NCBI RefSeq assembly: GCF_945859685.1 | Contig: NC_079147.1 | Location: 168,809,174 to 168,873,173, forward strand | DNA: 64,000 nucleotides | Source of the DNA: Eupeodes corollae | Taxonomy: Eukaryota; Arthropoda; Insecta; Diptera; Syrphidae | Direction of reading: 5' to 3' | Shown here: positions 34,100 through 47,500 of the stretch, piece by piece | How positions within the stretch are numbered: position 1 is the first letter of the stretch | Layout of the letters: each line of letters opens with the position of its first letter | Notes under the pieces: generated by a model | Seen by the model: the letters and a program-made list of their open reading frames with translations, nothing else | What the model was told of the DNA's origin: nothing | Databases searched by the model: none | Translations under genes and position numbers: made by a program

Positions 34100-34450
34100 A
34101 ATTGTATCGTACATCCAAATAGTTAAAGAAAAAACTGCTACGAGAACCGTTAGGATATATAAGAAAGACAAATGTGACGGTTCCAACGACTTCTTCAAGA
34201 ACTTTAACTGGTCACAATGCTTCATCGATAGCAACGAAGACTCCATCGCAGATATGATTACAAACTTAATGCTTTGGGTAATAAGAAATTTTATTCCGAA
34301 TAGAGAAAAAAAACATATCCAACCCGAGGAAAACTCATGGTTCCATTCGAGTTCTAAAGAGGTTATTAGGGTCAGGTTATAAAGCCAACTTCACTGAGGA
34401 AAACTTGAATAAGCAAGAAATACCTGCAACGGTCATATTTGATGGACCAT
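34100..34450 (+). mobile_element. LINE remnant (EN-RT linker type), low certainty
   Basis: A frame near 34,195-34,370 reads FNWSQCFIDSNEDSIADMIT and EENSWFHSSSKEVIR, in the style of the region between endonuclease and RT in non-LTR elements. No diagnostic motif. Confidence 0.35.
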
Positions 34451-35060
34451 ATAAAAGTAAATTACTACAAAAAAAATGCAATGTCCCAAAGAAAGTATTA
34501 ATTTCTGAAATTTATACAAATTACACGTCACACCACGTAATTTCTGATCCCATCGCTCGTTTCCAATGAAACTGCTTCTAAAAGCTCGATTTATAAAACC
34601 AATTTGCTTAGAGCACATTTTGCTGTTAATTTGGCGTTACTAGAGAATGCTATTATAGTCCTGTGCTTCGGTATTTGCTTACAAATAATTCCTATATTCC
34701 TAATCTAAGATTTCTATTTTGAATCGATCTAAATTTAATTTCGAGTGAAAGTGAAAGTTAAATGTAAAAGAATATATAATTTGAAAGTGAAAGTTAAATG
34801 TAAAAGAATATATAATTTTTCAAAATTGAGAACTGTCCTTTGACCAGTCTTTAAATAAAATTTAGAAGAATCATGTGACGGGGTTACATTTGGAAGCAAT
34901 TATTCATTACAGGGGAAACAAAAACGCTTGTACTTTTACCATTAATAAAAATATGTTTTATATTTATGTCTTAAGGTCATAATAATAATTTTCGGTACAC
35001 AATATATTTATAATAGTATAATAAATCTTTTGACAGTTTCAAAATTTTTCTATAACTAAA
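34451..35060. other. intergenic, 37-bp tandem duplication
   Basis: A unit starting gaaagtgaaagttaaatgta is present twice back to back (about 34,747-34,817). Otherwise AT-rich intergenic DNA between the convergent pyd and ARMH3. Confidence 0.55.
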
Positions 35061-35066
35061 TTTATT
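35061..35066 (-). promoter_or_regulatory. candidate polyadenylation signal of ARMH3
   Basis: TTTATT on the + strand (AATAAA on the - strand) 111 nt beyond the ARMH3 stop. No other clear signal lies closer. Confidence 0.45.
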
Positions 35067-35176
35067 TCAAGGACGAAAAAACCATAGCAAGTTAAATAAT
35101 GTAGTAAAATATTGATGTGTAGGTTTCGCACAGAAAAAAAGGAATATAATTAAACTTAAATTCCATTAATCGTTGT

Positions 35177-35556
35177 CTAAGATGAGGTTGATGTTATCAT
35201 TAAATCCTGTTCAGGTACCACTGACACAGCTTCCTTAACATACCCATAAATGCTCTTCCTCGTATCAATCACTACATCACGAACCATCGCTGTGAAAAAG
35301 GCAGAGTGCCTAGGAGCCTCCGCATATCGTTCATAATGATCTAGGGAGTCTTGCAATTTTAAAGTTAAATCATAATTCTTTCTAACTACATCCAAAATCT
35401 GCTCTTCGGTTGGTGTTGAGAGGCCTTGTTCAGCAAGCCATTCCTTGATTTTATATTGAAAATGTTTAACAATTGCTAAAATATTAACTAAGGCATTAAG
35501 GAGTTTTATTACGTCGTCTTTATATTCGCAGTCAGGCATTGTAGTGTAACGCAGTA
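35177..35556 (-). CDS. ARMH3: ARMH3 exon 6, stop
   Basis: Reads LRYTTMPDCEYKDDVIKLLN, NYDLTLKLQDSLDHYERYAE, FFTAMVRDVV and ends MITSTSS. LKLQDxLDxYERY is a conserved ARMH3 C-terminal signature. Confidence 0.94.
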
Positions 35557-38500
35557 CTTAAAGAAATGGAATAAAATTATTACTAAAAAAACTTCTGAAA
35601 CTGAATTCAGCTGTACTTACCCATAGACTGAATTTCTGAGAAAACTTTTTCTTCTCTATTGAGTTCATAATACAGCTCATCATAGCTGTTTGTAGTCGCT
35701 AGAAAAGTATCGCCATATGTAATGAACAAGTTAAATATATTCACCACCTGTGTTAGGAACAAAGGGAAATTAAAGGTAAGTTATTCATTCAAAATAAAGC
35801 CATGTTTATATACTATTTACCTGCAATGATAAATAAAAGATGTTGCATTTTTTTATCAAGTTCTGTTCTTGATTGACTAAAAACCGCAGCAACCCAATCA
35901 GTGCTGACCAGAGTTCTTTCCATGGATAGTTCAGACGAACTCTGCAACGCTTTTGATAGCACAATATGCGTTGAATGATTCCAATGCAGAGTAGATATAA
36001 TTCCATTGGGAATTTTTTCATTAAATGCGACACAATGAACTCAACCAGCAGATCAAGAAGAGTAGCAGCAAGAGGTTGAGATTTACCCACCCGATCCACA
36101 TGAAGCTTACGATGCCTCATTTGAGCACGATGTAACATTACTTTGAATGTAAGATTGTTGTCATGCATCATAGAGTTCGCGTATTGATCTTCAGATATGC
36201 AGGTAAGAATAAGGAAACATAACTTCAGATTAGCCACGCTGGACTCGTTTTTGTTATCTTGCATTACTATGGAACTGGAAAATATTTGAATATGTTAAAT
36301 ACTTGGAAGAATTCGACAAGGAAAGTTTTAAGTATAGCTTGTAGAATAAAATGTATAAGAAAGATACATATATTCCTATTTTTTATCTCATCATAAAAAT
36401 CATAATTAACAAGAAACTTTATATCATAAATGGAGCTTAAGACTTTATAACCATAATTTCTATGCTATTCGAATGGGTGCTCCATTAAAAACTCGTTCGA
36501 GAGAGTTACCTTGCTGATTATTGCTGGCTCTCATGCGGATGAATTTGATTGATGCGACGACATCAAACGAACAATATAAGTCTTTTGAATCAAGGATTTA
36601 TTTAAAAAAAAAATACTACTTAATTGTTAGTAGAACCCTTTACTCAATGCCTTTAAGAAAGAACCATATTACTATAATGAAGAAGAATGTCGCATAATAT
36701 ATAAATTTTTGTTCATTATTTATTTACATCAAGTAGAGCTTACACTCAAATAGACTAATAAAATAATTATAAAAACATTATACAAACATTTTAATAGCAT
36801 TAACATAATATTTTTAAAAAATATTCTACTCAATCGATGTTATTTGATATGCTATTAATTTCTCTAACGCTCCGTAGAATAGGCTCATTGATAACTTTCA
36901 CGGAACAAGGAATGATTAACTTAACCCTTGAGAGGAAACGTATGGATCTATAAGATATAAAAGAAAAGGACAGTCAATATGATATGACAAGGTATCCTTA
37001 ATAAAAGTTATAGCAAACGTCTTTCGGCGTTTTCTAATGTTTGAATGTCAATAAGCTGACATCTTACATTGTACGACGACATTTAAATATTTCATTCTAG
37101 TTTGTTTGCAACAAATCTTATGAAATTCTTTTGAACTTTTTTAATTCTACTTATATGGTCATTATAATTTGGGTTTCATAATGCGCAGCAATATTCCAGA
37201 ATGGACCTCATATATTACAGTGACCTTACAAAGGGATTTTAATGTGTAAAGATCCTTTAATCCGAAAGAGCAAGGAGCCACCATGGAGTTGGCCGACGAT
37301 ATCAGAATGGTCCGTAATAAATATAAGGAGCAACAATGGACCTAAATGGCTGCCTTGTGGAACGCCTGAAGTCGCTAAAAATGTATTTGATATATTCGAA
37401 TATATTAAAACGTGTTGACTTCGTCCTTTAAGATGAGTCGTCAATAATAAGCATACTTTAATGAAATCCTATTTGGGCTACTTTCGTAAATAGGAGATAA
37501 AACCGACGTTTTCCACTATTCTTTTTTAACGTGGATTCCATTGAATAAATAGAGTTTTTGTATATACATTAATAATTAATGAAATTTTGTTTCTATATAT
37601 AAAGATTTCGCAAAATTGACATCAGACAAAGACTTTTGCAATTGTTTGTAAACTTTGTTCTTTTATTACTAAGATTAATAAGTCGTCTATTATACCAAGC
37701 AGGCTTAGATGCATTTTTCATTTTAAATTAAGAAACAAAAGAAGAGAGCCAAGAAAACCGTTATAAAAGTTACTCAAGTCCCGAGATCAAAGCTTAAGGC
37801 TGAAGAGATACATAAATAATTCAATAATGGTGAATGATATTTGAAAAAAAAAATTGAGAAAATAGAATTTTTCACATACAAACTTAAATCTTTATCAATT
37901 AATATTAACTTAAGTTTTCTATAAATACTGTAGTCAGGGCCGGATTAATGGAGACTTCGAAAAATGTTTGTTTCAAATTCAATCTAGTAAACACTATTAA
38001 CCATCTTTTCCTTTGATATGTATTTTTTTTTGCTCTTTTACCTTTACCTACAGCCTTCAGTACTTTGTACATAAATGATTATTTAATTATATTAATCTTA
38101 AATAACAGAAAATTGATCTATATTTGTTCACTCCAATCAGGAAATCAGTAAAAAATCTAAATCTGAAATGGCCCTGATAAGAAGCACTTCCAATTTCACT
38201 ACCCATCTTGAGGCAGTACCCCAATCACTTAATGGCTGAGTCGGGTGGTACTTGCCCACAACCTCGGAGGTTGGGTATTCGATTCCGTATCTCAACAAAT
38301 GTTTGTTTCTTTTAATTATTGATTTCGTTAAACAAACTAACGTTACAACTTAAGACTAATATTATATTTATTCTTAGATTAATAGATTTACAATGCTTTA
38401 AGCAATTTGCAAAAAAAAGCTAAATTGAAGTGTTGAAAAGAATTAATTTAAATGTTTTACTTTTTAAAATCATCGCTTACAGAATATACCAAAAAGTAAT

Positions 38501-41500
38501 ACTTGTTGTAAACTGAAATCAATTGGTTGAGGGAATTGTTTTTACCATAGTTCGATCTGCTTAATGTAGGACGTAAAGGAACGTGTCTTCTAATACTTGA
38601 AGTTTATTTGTTTCAAAATTGTAGTGATATGACTGACCCATTGATTAATTTTATAATAAAGCAAAGCTGAATGTACTCTCTGTGTTAAGAAAGCGATGGA
38701 AGATTTATGAGCGTAAGCCTATGATTGTAGGGTGGAAGTTCGGCCTATTGGACCATGGGAAGAAACGGAGGCAGAAGCGCATGAATCTTCTATGTACTCC
38801 TTCTATTCTGTTTATATGGACATCCATATTCCAATATTGGTCTTATAAAGAAGTTTATGAATATATGGGTCCGTTTTATAAATCCGAGTGTCTTATTTGC
38901 TTTTTTAATAATAAAGTCATAATGATTTGTAAACGTTAATTTTGAGTCAAGAATAATACCTAGGTCAGAGAAAGTAGAGAGTTTAGTCAAATACTTACTT
39001 ACTTACTTAAGGTGGCGCTACAGTCCTGTGTGAAATAGGGCCTCACCCAACAAACTTCTCCATCTAGCTCACTCCCTAGCTACATGTCTCCAGTTTCGCG
39101 CTCCAAGTTGGGTGAGGTCACCTTCCACTTGTGCGTGCCACCTGATCCGCGGTCTTCCTCTACTGCGCTGTCCTGTGGGTGTGGATTCGAAGACTTTCCG
39201 GGCCGGAGCATTGGTTTCCATGCGCTCTACGTGACCCAGCCATCTAAGTCGTTGGACTTTTACCCTTCTAGCTAAGTCTACGTCGCTGTACAGCTCATCG
39301 TTCCATCTTCTCCTCCACTCCCCTTCGATGCATACGGGACCGTAGATCACACGAAGAACTTTTCTCTCGAAGCGACCCAACGTGCTTTCATCCGCTTTTG
39401 TCAAAGTCCATGCTTCTGCACCGTATAGCAGGACGGAGATGATAAGGGTCTTATATAGCAACACTTTGGTCCCTCAAGAGAGGACTTTACCACTCAATTG
39501 CTTTCTCAGTCAAGGAAAAGCGGTTAGCAAGATTTATTCTGCGTTTGATCTCAGCGCTGGTGTTGTTTTCTGTGTTTACACCGGAGTCTAGGTAGACGAA
39601 GTCCTTGACTAACTCAAAGCTACGTCTGTTGATGGTGACGTTTTGACCAAGACGTCCGTATTGTATGTCCTTTCTTGACGACAGCATGTACTTTGTTTTG
39701 CCCTCATTAACCGTTAAACCCATTTTTTCCGCCTTTGCCTCAATACTCACAAAAGCCCCATTGACATCACGCTGAGTTCTTCCGATTATGTCAATGTCAT
39801 CAGCATAAGCCAGTAATTGGACAGACTTTTGAAAGATAGTGCCTCTAGTGTTAACGTGTGAGCTCTGCACTATTCTTTCAAGCACGATGTTAAAAAAATC
39901 GCATGACAGCGCATCACCTTGTCTAAAACCTTTTTTGATATCGAAAGGTTCTGTTGTTTCATGGTCATCCTGCACAACCGGACGAGTTTTGCAGGGATGC
40001 CAAAACTAGACATGGCTCTATACAGCTCGTCCCAGTATATGCTGTCATATGCGGCCTTGAAATCGATGAAAAGATGGTGGGTGTCGATTTGGTGTTCTTG
40101 GGTTTTTTCCAGGATCTGCCGTAATGTGAATATTTGATCAACTGTGGACTTTCCTGGTCTAAAACTACACTGATAAAGACCTATCAGGTTGCTGACGATG
40201 GGCTTTAAACGTTCACATATTACGGCAGAAAAGATTTTATAGGCGATGTTAAGTAGACTTATTCCTCTATAGTTGGTGCAGTTTAGAGGGTCTCCTTTTT
40301 TAAGGATCGGGCAAACAATACTGAGGTTCCATTCATCGGGCATGCTTTCAGATAAGTTGGTGCATGCTCCTAACCAACTTATCTCCAGCTGCTTTAAAGA
40401 GCTCGGCATTCAAGCCATCCGCTATAGCGGCTTTATTAGACTTCAACTTAGATATGGCAATCTTTACTTCGTCTAAGTCGGGAGGACGGGATTGTTGGCT
40501 TTCGTCGTCTATATTGAATGGATCCTGCCTGACAGCGGAATTCAGTTCTTCGTCGCCGTTATACAGTCTGCAGAAGTGGTCCTTCCATATCCTCAGCATT
40601 GACTGCGGTTCCACTATGATGTTTCCACTTTCGTCTTTGCAGCCTTCGGTTCTAGGTTTATGTACCTGTAAATTTCGTTTCACCTGTTCATAAAACTTTC
40701 GAACCTCATTCCTGTTTTTATACCTCTCAACATCTTCAACCGCACGCTTCTCATGCCCTCTCGTTTTCCTTCTGAGAAGTCGGCGTTCCTCTCGCCTCTT
40801 CTGCTCATAGAGATCACGAGTAGCTCTCGTCCTTTTATGCAGCGCCGCTTTGCGTGCCTGTTGTTTGGCTGCATTTGCCTGCCGACATTCCTCATCAAAC
40901 CAGGGGTTCCTTGTTGGTGGCTGTTTGAAACCCAGCACATCAGAGGCGGCTTCTCTGATTGCATCTTGGCAATGTTGCCACTGGTTTTCGATACATTGTG
41001 TTGGCGGCAGAGAACTTCGAGAGAGGTAACTCGGTCGGAAAAGGATTTGGCGATCTCTGGCGATTGTAGCCGTTCGACGTTGTACCTTCTCCCAGCACCT
41101 CCCTGTTTTGCCTTGGGTCTGGAAATTCGAAGTGCTACCTTGGCTACTACGAGGTAGTGGTCCGAGTCGATGTTAGCTCCTCGGAAAGTTAGTACATCCA
41201 TAATGCTGGAAGCGTGTCTGGCGTCGATCGCAATATGGTCAATCTGGTTGACGGTAGATTGATCTGGAGAAGTCCAAGTTTTTTTTATGGATGTTGAGGT
41301 GTGGAAAACGCGTACTGACTACCATGACGTTTCGCCCCGCAGCATAATCTATGAGCCTGAATCCATTGTCGGAAGTGTTGTCGTGCAGGCTGTTCTTCCC
41401 GATTATTCCACCAAAGATGTCTTCCCTTCCTAGCTTGGCGTTAAAATCGCCCAGGACTATTTTAATATCGTAGCTAGGGCACTGCTCATATGTTTTGTCT

Positions 41501-44500
41501 AGGAGCTCGAAGAACATATCTTTGGTGTTGTCGTCTTTCTCTTCTGTGGGGGCGTGCGCGCATATCAGGCTAATGTTGCCGAATTTAGCCTTGATGCGTA
41601 TGGTCATGGGGCGCTCATTGATGCACCTATAGCTCAAGACTTCTTGCCTTAGTCTGGCTCCAATGACGAAGCCGCATCCAAATAAGCGCTGTTGGTTTTC
41701 GTGGTAGCAGTCACCATAGTAAATATTGCAGTTTTTCATCCTCATTTTGCCCGGCCCATCCCATCGCATTTCCTGGATGGCGGTGATATCTGCTTTATAT
41801 CGTTTTAGGGCCTCCGCTAATTCTTCGGCCGCACGTGGTCTGTTAAGGGACCTAACATTCCACGTGCATATCCGAAGTTCGTTGTCCTTTATTCGTTTGC
41901 GTTGGTTATCAACAGTAAATCCGTCCGTATCCGAGGCTTGTTGGTGCTTCGCAAAATAAGAAGAGTCTAATTGATAATTGAAAGTCAAAACATTTTGTTT
42001 CCGTGTAAAACACATTGATTTACATTTGTCTATGTTTAGTGAAATCTTGTTTATAAAACAACATCCGCGAAAACTATTTAGATCATCTTCTAGGAGTAAA
42101 CAGTCGTCAAGTGAGTCGATACGCTTGAAAATTGTAATGTCATCAGCGTATATTAAGACAGATAAAAGTTTTATAATAGAAGGTAAGTCGTTAACGTACA
42201 AAATAAACAGTAATGGTCCTAAGTGGCTACCTTGTGGTACGCCAGAATTGGTATAAAAATATGATGACTGCTCATTCCTAAAAACTACGGTGCATGATCT
42301 ATTATATAAGCACGACGAAACCCAACTAACAAATTTATCGTTAAAGCCATGGGATTTAAGTTTGGAAGTTAACGTTTTATGGCACAATTGAGCCCTTACT
42401 GAAGTCTGTGAAGACACAGTCAACTTGTTTCCGTTTTTCAAACGAATCTAAACAAAATGAACTGAAATGAAAGAAAACCATGTTGACAGTCACAAATTAT
42501 AGACTTACAATACAATTAAACGATATGACTTTACAAATAATGGACTCAAATAACTTAGGGATGACGGACAGTTTTACAACGGCGTGTATAAACTGACTTT
42601 TCTAAAGCTTTTGACCAACTTAGCCACGGAATTATTTTATTTAAACTTAAGGCTCTTGGTTTTCCACCATTTTTCTTAGCTTGGATTAAGTCATACCTTA
42701 AAAACAGATCCTACGAGGTAAAATTTAGAAATTGTCATTCTGAACCTTTTGTTGCTCAATCTGGTGTTCCCCAGGGAAACCATCTTGGCCCCTTTCTGTT
42801 CATCCTGTCTATTAACGATGTATCGTCATGTCTACGCTCAAGCGAACTTCTCATTTTTGTTGACGATATGAAGATTTGCAAAATAATAAAGTCCAACCAT
42901 GATCGTATTCTTTTACAAGCCGACATTGATAGTTTCACCTTTTGGTGTGGGAAAAATAGCCTTTTACTCAACTCTTTAAAATGCCAGACTATAACTTTCA
43001 CTTAAAAACTAATCAGTAACGTATTTGACTACTGTTTATCACAGCAAAAACTCTGTCGTGTCTCCACATTTAAAGATTAAAGTGTACATTTCTGTTCCAA
43101 CTTAGAGTTTACACATCACATTAATGTTATTGTTAATAAGGCAAGTTCTATGCTTGGTTTTATAAAACGCTGGGCAAAGGAGTTCAATGATCCCTATGTT
43201 ACCCTTTCTTTGTATAATTGCCATGTTCGTCCTCATCTTGAATATGCTTCGCAGGTATGGACTTCCTATTACGAAATTCATAGAAAACGTATTGAATCAA
43301 TTCAACATAATTTCATTCGCTTTGCCCTTAAAGGTCTTCCTTGGGAAGATCCCTATGATCTGGCATCGTTTAGAACCAGTGCTCCACTATCGTAAACATT
43401 CTCATTTTATTTTTTGTTCTGTAATAGTTAAATATTAATTTTGTTTTGTATTTTGTGCGTGTGTTAGGCTATATTTGTATTATTTTTTACTAACAACTAA
43501 CACATGCACTTATGATGAGCCTCTGATCGTAGTTTGACGCTTGCTATAAGCTTACTACTTTCTGAAATTCTGAAGTGTAAAAAAAAAAAAATAATTTTGT
43601 ATTTCATGTTTAGTACTTTTATGTATCGGTGTTATGAACGAAGTTTTCTAAATTTCAGGAAGATTTAAGCGATTCATTAAAAAGAATATGAAGAGGATAG
43701 GATAAATAGGATGCGCATTTTTTCAAAATATAAGAAGGCACACAATCTGGACCAAGGCTATAACAAACTAACTAATTGAATTCAAATGAGGGACATTTTG
43801 TGAGAGGGCCAATGACTCAGGCGTTTCACAGGAGTTCGCTACTTCGAAAGCATCTTTGAAAAAATTTGCAAACATATTTGTAATTTTTTCAGAGTCATCC
43901 ATGGAGGAGATTTAGAAATATTGCGCGGTTTTCGCAATGGTGTGGTTTCATAAAAAAAGTTAAAGAGAACACAGTAGAATTTATAGCATTAATGTCACAG
44001 TTCTCAAACAAATGATTCCAGTTAACATTACATAACAGGTTGAAAAGTTCATTAAGTCGGCATTTTTTAAAGTTAAATTCAAGATTTGCTTTCGAGCAAT
44101 TAGGAACATTACATTCATTTAAATTAAGAGATAAGTCTAATGCTGGGTGATATCGGTCTTCTTCGACATGTAGGGTACTAGCTGAATTTAGAGAAATATT
44201 AGCATTGAGTGTGTCCGAGAAGAATATAAGGTCCAATATTTTGTTGAAGTTGTTGGCAATCCCATTAAGTTGGTTTAGCCCATATGAGGCAAGACCGTCA
44301 ATTGTCAAGAATTCATTGATAGAGGACATGTTATGTTTATGAAAATTATTTCTACATTAGATTGATGAAAGTCGTCAACCAAAGTGCATATCAAGCAATT
44401 TCTTACGGCAAGCAAAAGTCCACCTCCTACAGTGCTAATGTCATTTAAACAGTGTCTATCACGTCTGTACACTTGATAATTCGAATCGAATGTATTGTTT

Positions 44501-47500
44501 AGCCAAGTTTCAGTCAAAATGATTATATTGTGTGGTAGAATGGTTATATTATTGTAGACCTTATTGATCTTTGTCCGTAGTCCGTTGACATTTTGATAAT
44601 AGATTCGAATTTTTTGAAGCTGCTTCTTTGATAATGTGGCATTGTCTGGATATTGCAAAAATGGTTAGAGGATGATACTCTTGTGCTGATTTGCTTATTT
44701 TCAAATTCGTGGACTATTATACCACTAGGCCACTTAGAAATGAGAAGTCCAAAGATAGAGTCAGGCATTCTTAGTTTAAAAGATGCATGTTTCGAATAGT
44801 TGCGGTGGATCAATTTCTCTACTTTCATCGTTGCTTGCAACATTTTGGAACGATATCTTAGAGCGATTCAACGCTACAAATAAGATGTTTCCGGACCCAA
44901 AAATAATTCTTGAATCGGCAATGCGTGCACTAGAAACATTGAAATCATTCGTGAAATCGAAACAAAATGATTTTGATAAATACGAGGAGCAGCCAAAAAA
45001 TATCCCGTTATGATGAACATGTACAATCACGCACCCGTACCAGAACAAGAAATGTGAGGTTGAATTCGCTCGATTACGCGAAAGCACAAGACGCAAATCT
45101 GTCACCCAAGGAAAAATACAAAGTATCCTCCTTCAACCCAGTGATTGACCAGCTATCCGTTTCTCTTACTGAAAGATTGCACGCCTATGAAGCTGTACGT
45201 TTGAGATTTGGATTCCTGAATCACATCGAGAAGACGAATGCTGAAAATTTGCACGCTGCAACAGAGCCATTGGTGAAAGTGTATCCGGATGATTCCGAGC
45301 CTAGTCTTGGTAATGAGTTGGTTCTTTGATTGACTCATACAAAAAGGAAAAGGACTATGGAACAGATCAATGGCCGGAGATATTTTACTATCAATTTCTT
45401 GAAGATACAAATTTCAGAGCTACATTCCCAAACCTCGAAATTGCATTGAGAATGTATTTGGTTTTGATGGTAACAAATTACACTGGAGAGCGCTCATTTT
45501 CAAAAATGAAAAAAAATTGGTTTCAAACTACGAATGGGACAAAACCGTCCATCGAAGATTTTTCTCCTGAGCATTGAAAACGATTAACTCCGAGAACTGG
45601 ATTGTTCAATACTAAAGGAATCAACTTGGTTTCACAATAAATGTTTTATTGAAAAATTGGATTGAAAAAAGTGGTTTACTCCGCTAATTTAATGCCCCGA
45701 GGCCTCTGAACATCTAAATCCGGCCCTGACTGTAGTTATGAGTTAAGAGTTTACAACGAATCAATAAACAAAGAATCACACTCATTATTACATTAAATGG
45801 AACAAGAATACCGTCATCTGAACCAAAGACCCAAATAGTTTTCGACAAATATAAATCACTATACTGTTTATATAAATCTAATAAACTCTTTGGCGGAATG
45901 AAGTTCACTATAATAATTCAGTACAAGCATAAAAGGGAGCACCACTTCAACTCTTGTTGTTGCATTTTTGTACAAATTCCCCAAAATTTTATTAATAACT
46001 ACGAAAATCGTTTGAATCTAACTGAGAAGCTAAATGAGCATTGGTTAAGGACAATGCATAGAAATCGAGGGCTGATAATTATCATAGCAATTATGATGTT
46101 AATGATAATGGTAGCGGTGCAGGTGATGATGGTTTTAGTAGTGATGGAGATCGTGTGCAGAATGATGTGTTGCTCAGAGAGCGATGTAGACAACGATGGT
46201 GATAATACTAAAGCTGATAATGATGGTATTAGGCCTGACTCGAGAAAAGTGGTATTTCTATATATTCTCTTTTTAGTTAGGTTAGGTTAGGTTAACGTCC
46301 CTGCGGATTAGAATCCACACACTTAGGCCAAAAGAAAGGCCCATTGTGATACCACATGAATCTAGAGAATTACTTCTAACTATTCGAACCATTTTGAGCT
46401 TTTTAAAAAGCGAAGAAGATATTTGATATCCTTTTTAGCTAGTTTACTGGGATTATCAAAAGAGTAGTCCACCAGATGAAGTTTGCGTCTGAGTGCAAGA
46501 GCAGGGCAAGTGCAGAGGGGATGAGAGATTGTTTCCTCTCCTTCTTCGTCCGTACAGCTCCTACAGTAGTCATTTGAGGCTACACCAAGTCGTATTGCGT
46601 GTCTGCCTATAAGACAGTGGCACGTAAGGACACCTATTAGGGAGCTAATATGAAGTCTGCTTTGAGATAACAAGTCTTTAGAGCGCTTTAGGTCCAGTGA
46701 AGGCTATATGAGTTTTGTGGCTGCGCATGTTGGTAAGCTGTGCCACCTAGAATTTGCTATCGCAAAAGCTGTTTCTTTTAGCATAAGTTTACATGTAGCT
46801 ATCGGTATACCTATCTCCTCCCTTGCAGGTGAAATAGACATGACGGTTCCATTTTTAGCGAGTTCATCGGCTCTACAATTTCCCGTGATGTCTCTTTGGC
46901 CCGGCACCCAACATAGGTGAATGATAAATTGCTGCGCCACCTCAATAAGAAACGATCGACAATCGAGGGCCGTTTGAGATTTGGTTGAGACACCATCAAG
47001 AGAAATTTCAGCTTGAAAGACGCTTTTCTGAGTACACACCACTACCAACTCCCTCATTTGTCTTTGATCCATCTATATAAAAATGAATACTTTTGTTATC
47101 CAGGAGTTTTTTGTTTTCCCATTCATCTCTGGATGGAATGGATACCTGGAAGTTTTTTCCAAATAGGTTTTTAGGAATAGTGTAGTCTATGTACTTTGGT
47201 ATAGAACCAAAGAGGTTCAAAATGATGGAGTGCCCCACATTGTTGTTGGTCCATTGAGATAAGGCGTCGAGTCTTATCGCTGTACTCGCTGCCACTTGTT
47301 TACTAAAGATGTCGAGGGGTTTCAGATGGAGGAGAGTGTCTAACGCTGCTGAGGGTGTGACTTTGGACTCTGCTGAGTTTGTCGTAGTATGTGACTTTCT
47401 CCAGTGCAATCTACCATACTGCAACCCCGTACATAAGTATTGGTTGGATGACCGATGTGTATAGCCAGTAGGCTATGCGAGGTTCCATTTGCTTCCTATG

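Larger units (their letters stand above)
38540..44770 (-). mobile_element. jockey/CR1-like LINE inside the hAT, itself split twice
   Basis: In minus-strand order: endonuclease start (IRIYYQNVNGLRTKINKVYN, 44,600; ILTETWLNNTF), HPALDLSLNL near 44,155-44,130, a VPSYILKKCA-like segment near 43,730. Then (past an insertion) KLFESIICK near 42,560, RT core with SGVPQGSHLGPLLFILYVND (42,245-42,185) and YADDITIF (42,150). Then (past the RTE) TFSDLGIILDSKLTF (38,970) and a C-terminal INLPSLS-like end near 38,680. Frameshifted and dead. Confidence 0.8.
37935..45728 (+). mobile_element. hAT element with 8-bp target duplication, split by LINEs
   Basis: Left terminus CAGGGCCGGATTAATGG at 37935; right terminus TCTAAATCCGGCCCTG ending at 45728. 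They are inverted over about 13 bp. The flanks carry an exact 8-bp duplication, actgtagt, at 37927-37934 and 45729-45736, the hallmark of hAT insertion. After subtracting the nested LINE block (about 38,540-44,770) the element itself is only about 1.6 kb. It retains the C-terminal part of its transposase (44830-45577). Inserted in ARMH3 intron 3. Confidence 0.92.

Noticed and set aside
39069..40938. Several long minus-strand frames that could be annotated as host genes
   Set aside because: They are consecutive pieces of one RTE LINE (FRQGDALSC, LLAYADDIDIIG, AEAWTL) with frameshifts between them.
45898..46290. A 130-codon + strand frame rich in Met/Ile/Val that looks like a membrane protein
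   Set aside because: Its hydrophobic run is produced by a GAT/ATG low-complexity stretch. It lies in TE-filled intron and has no recognisable motif.
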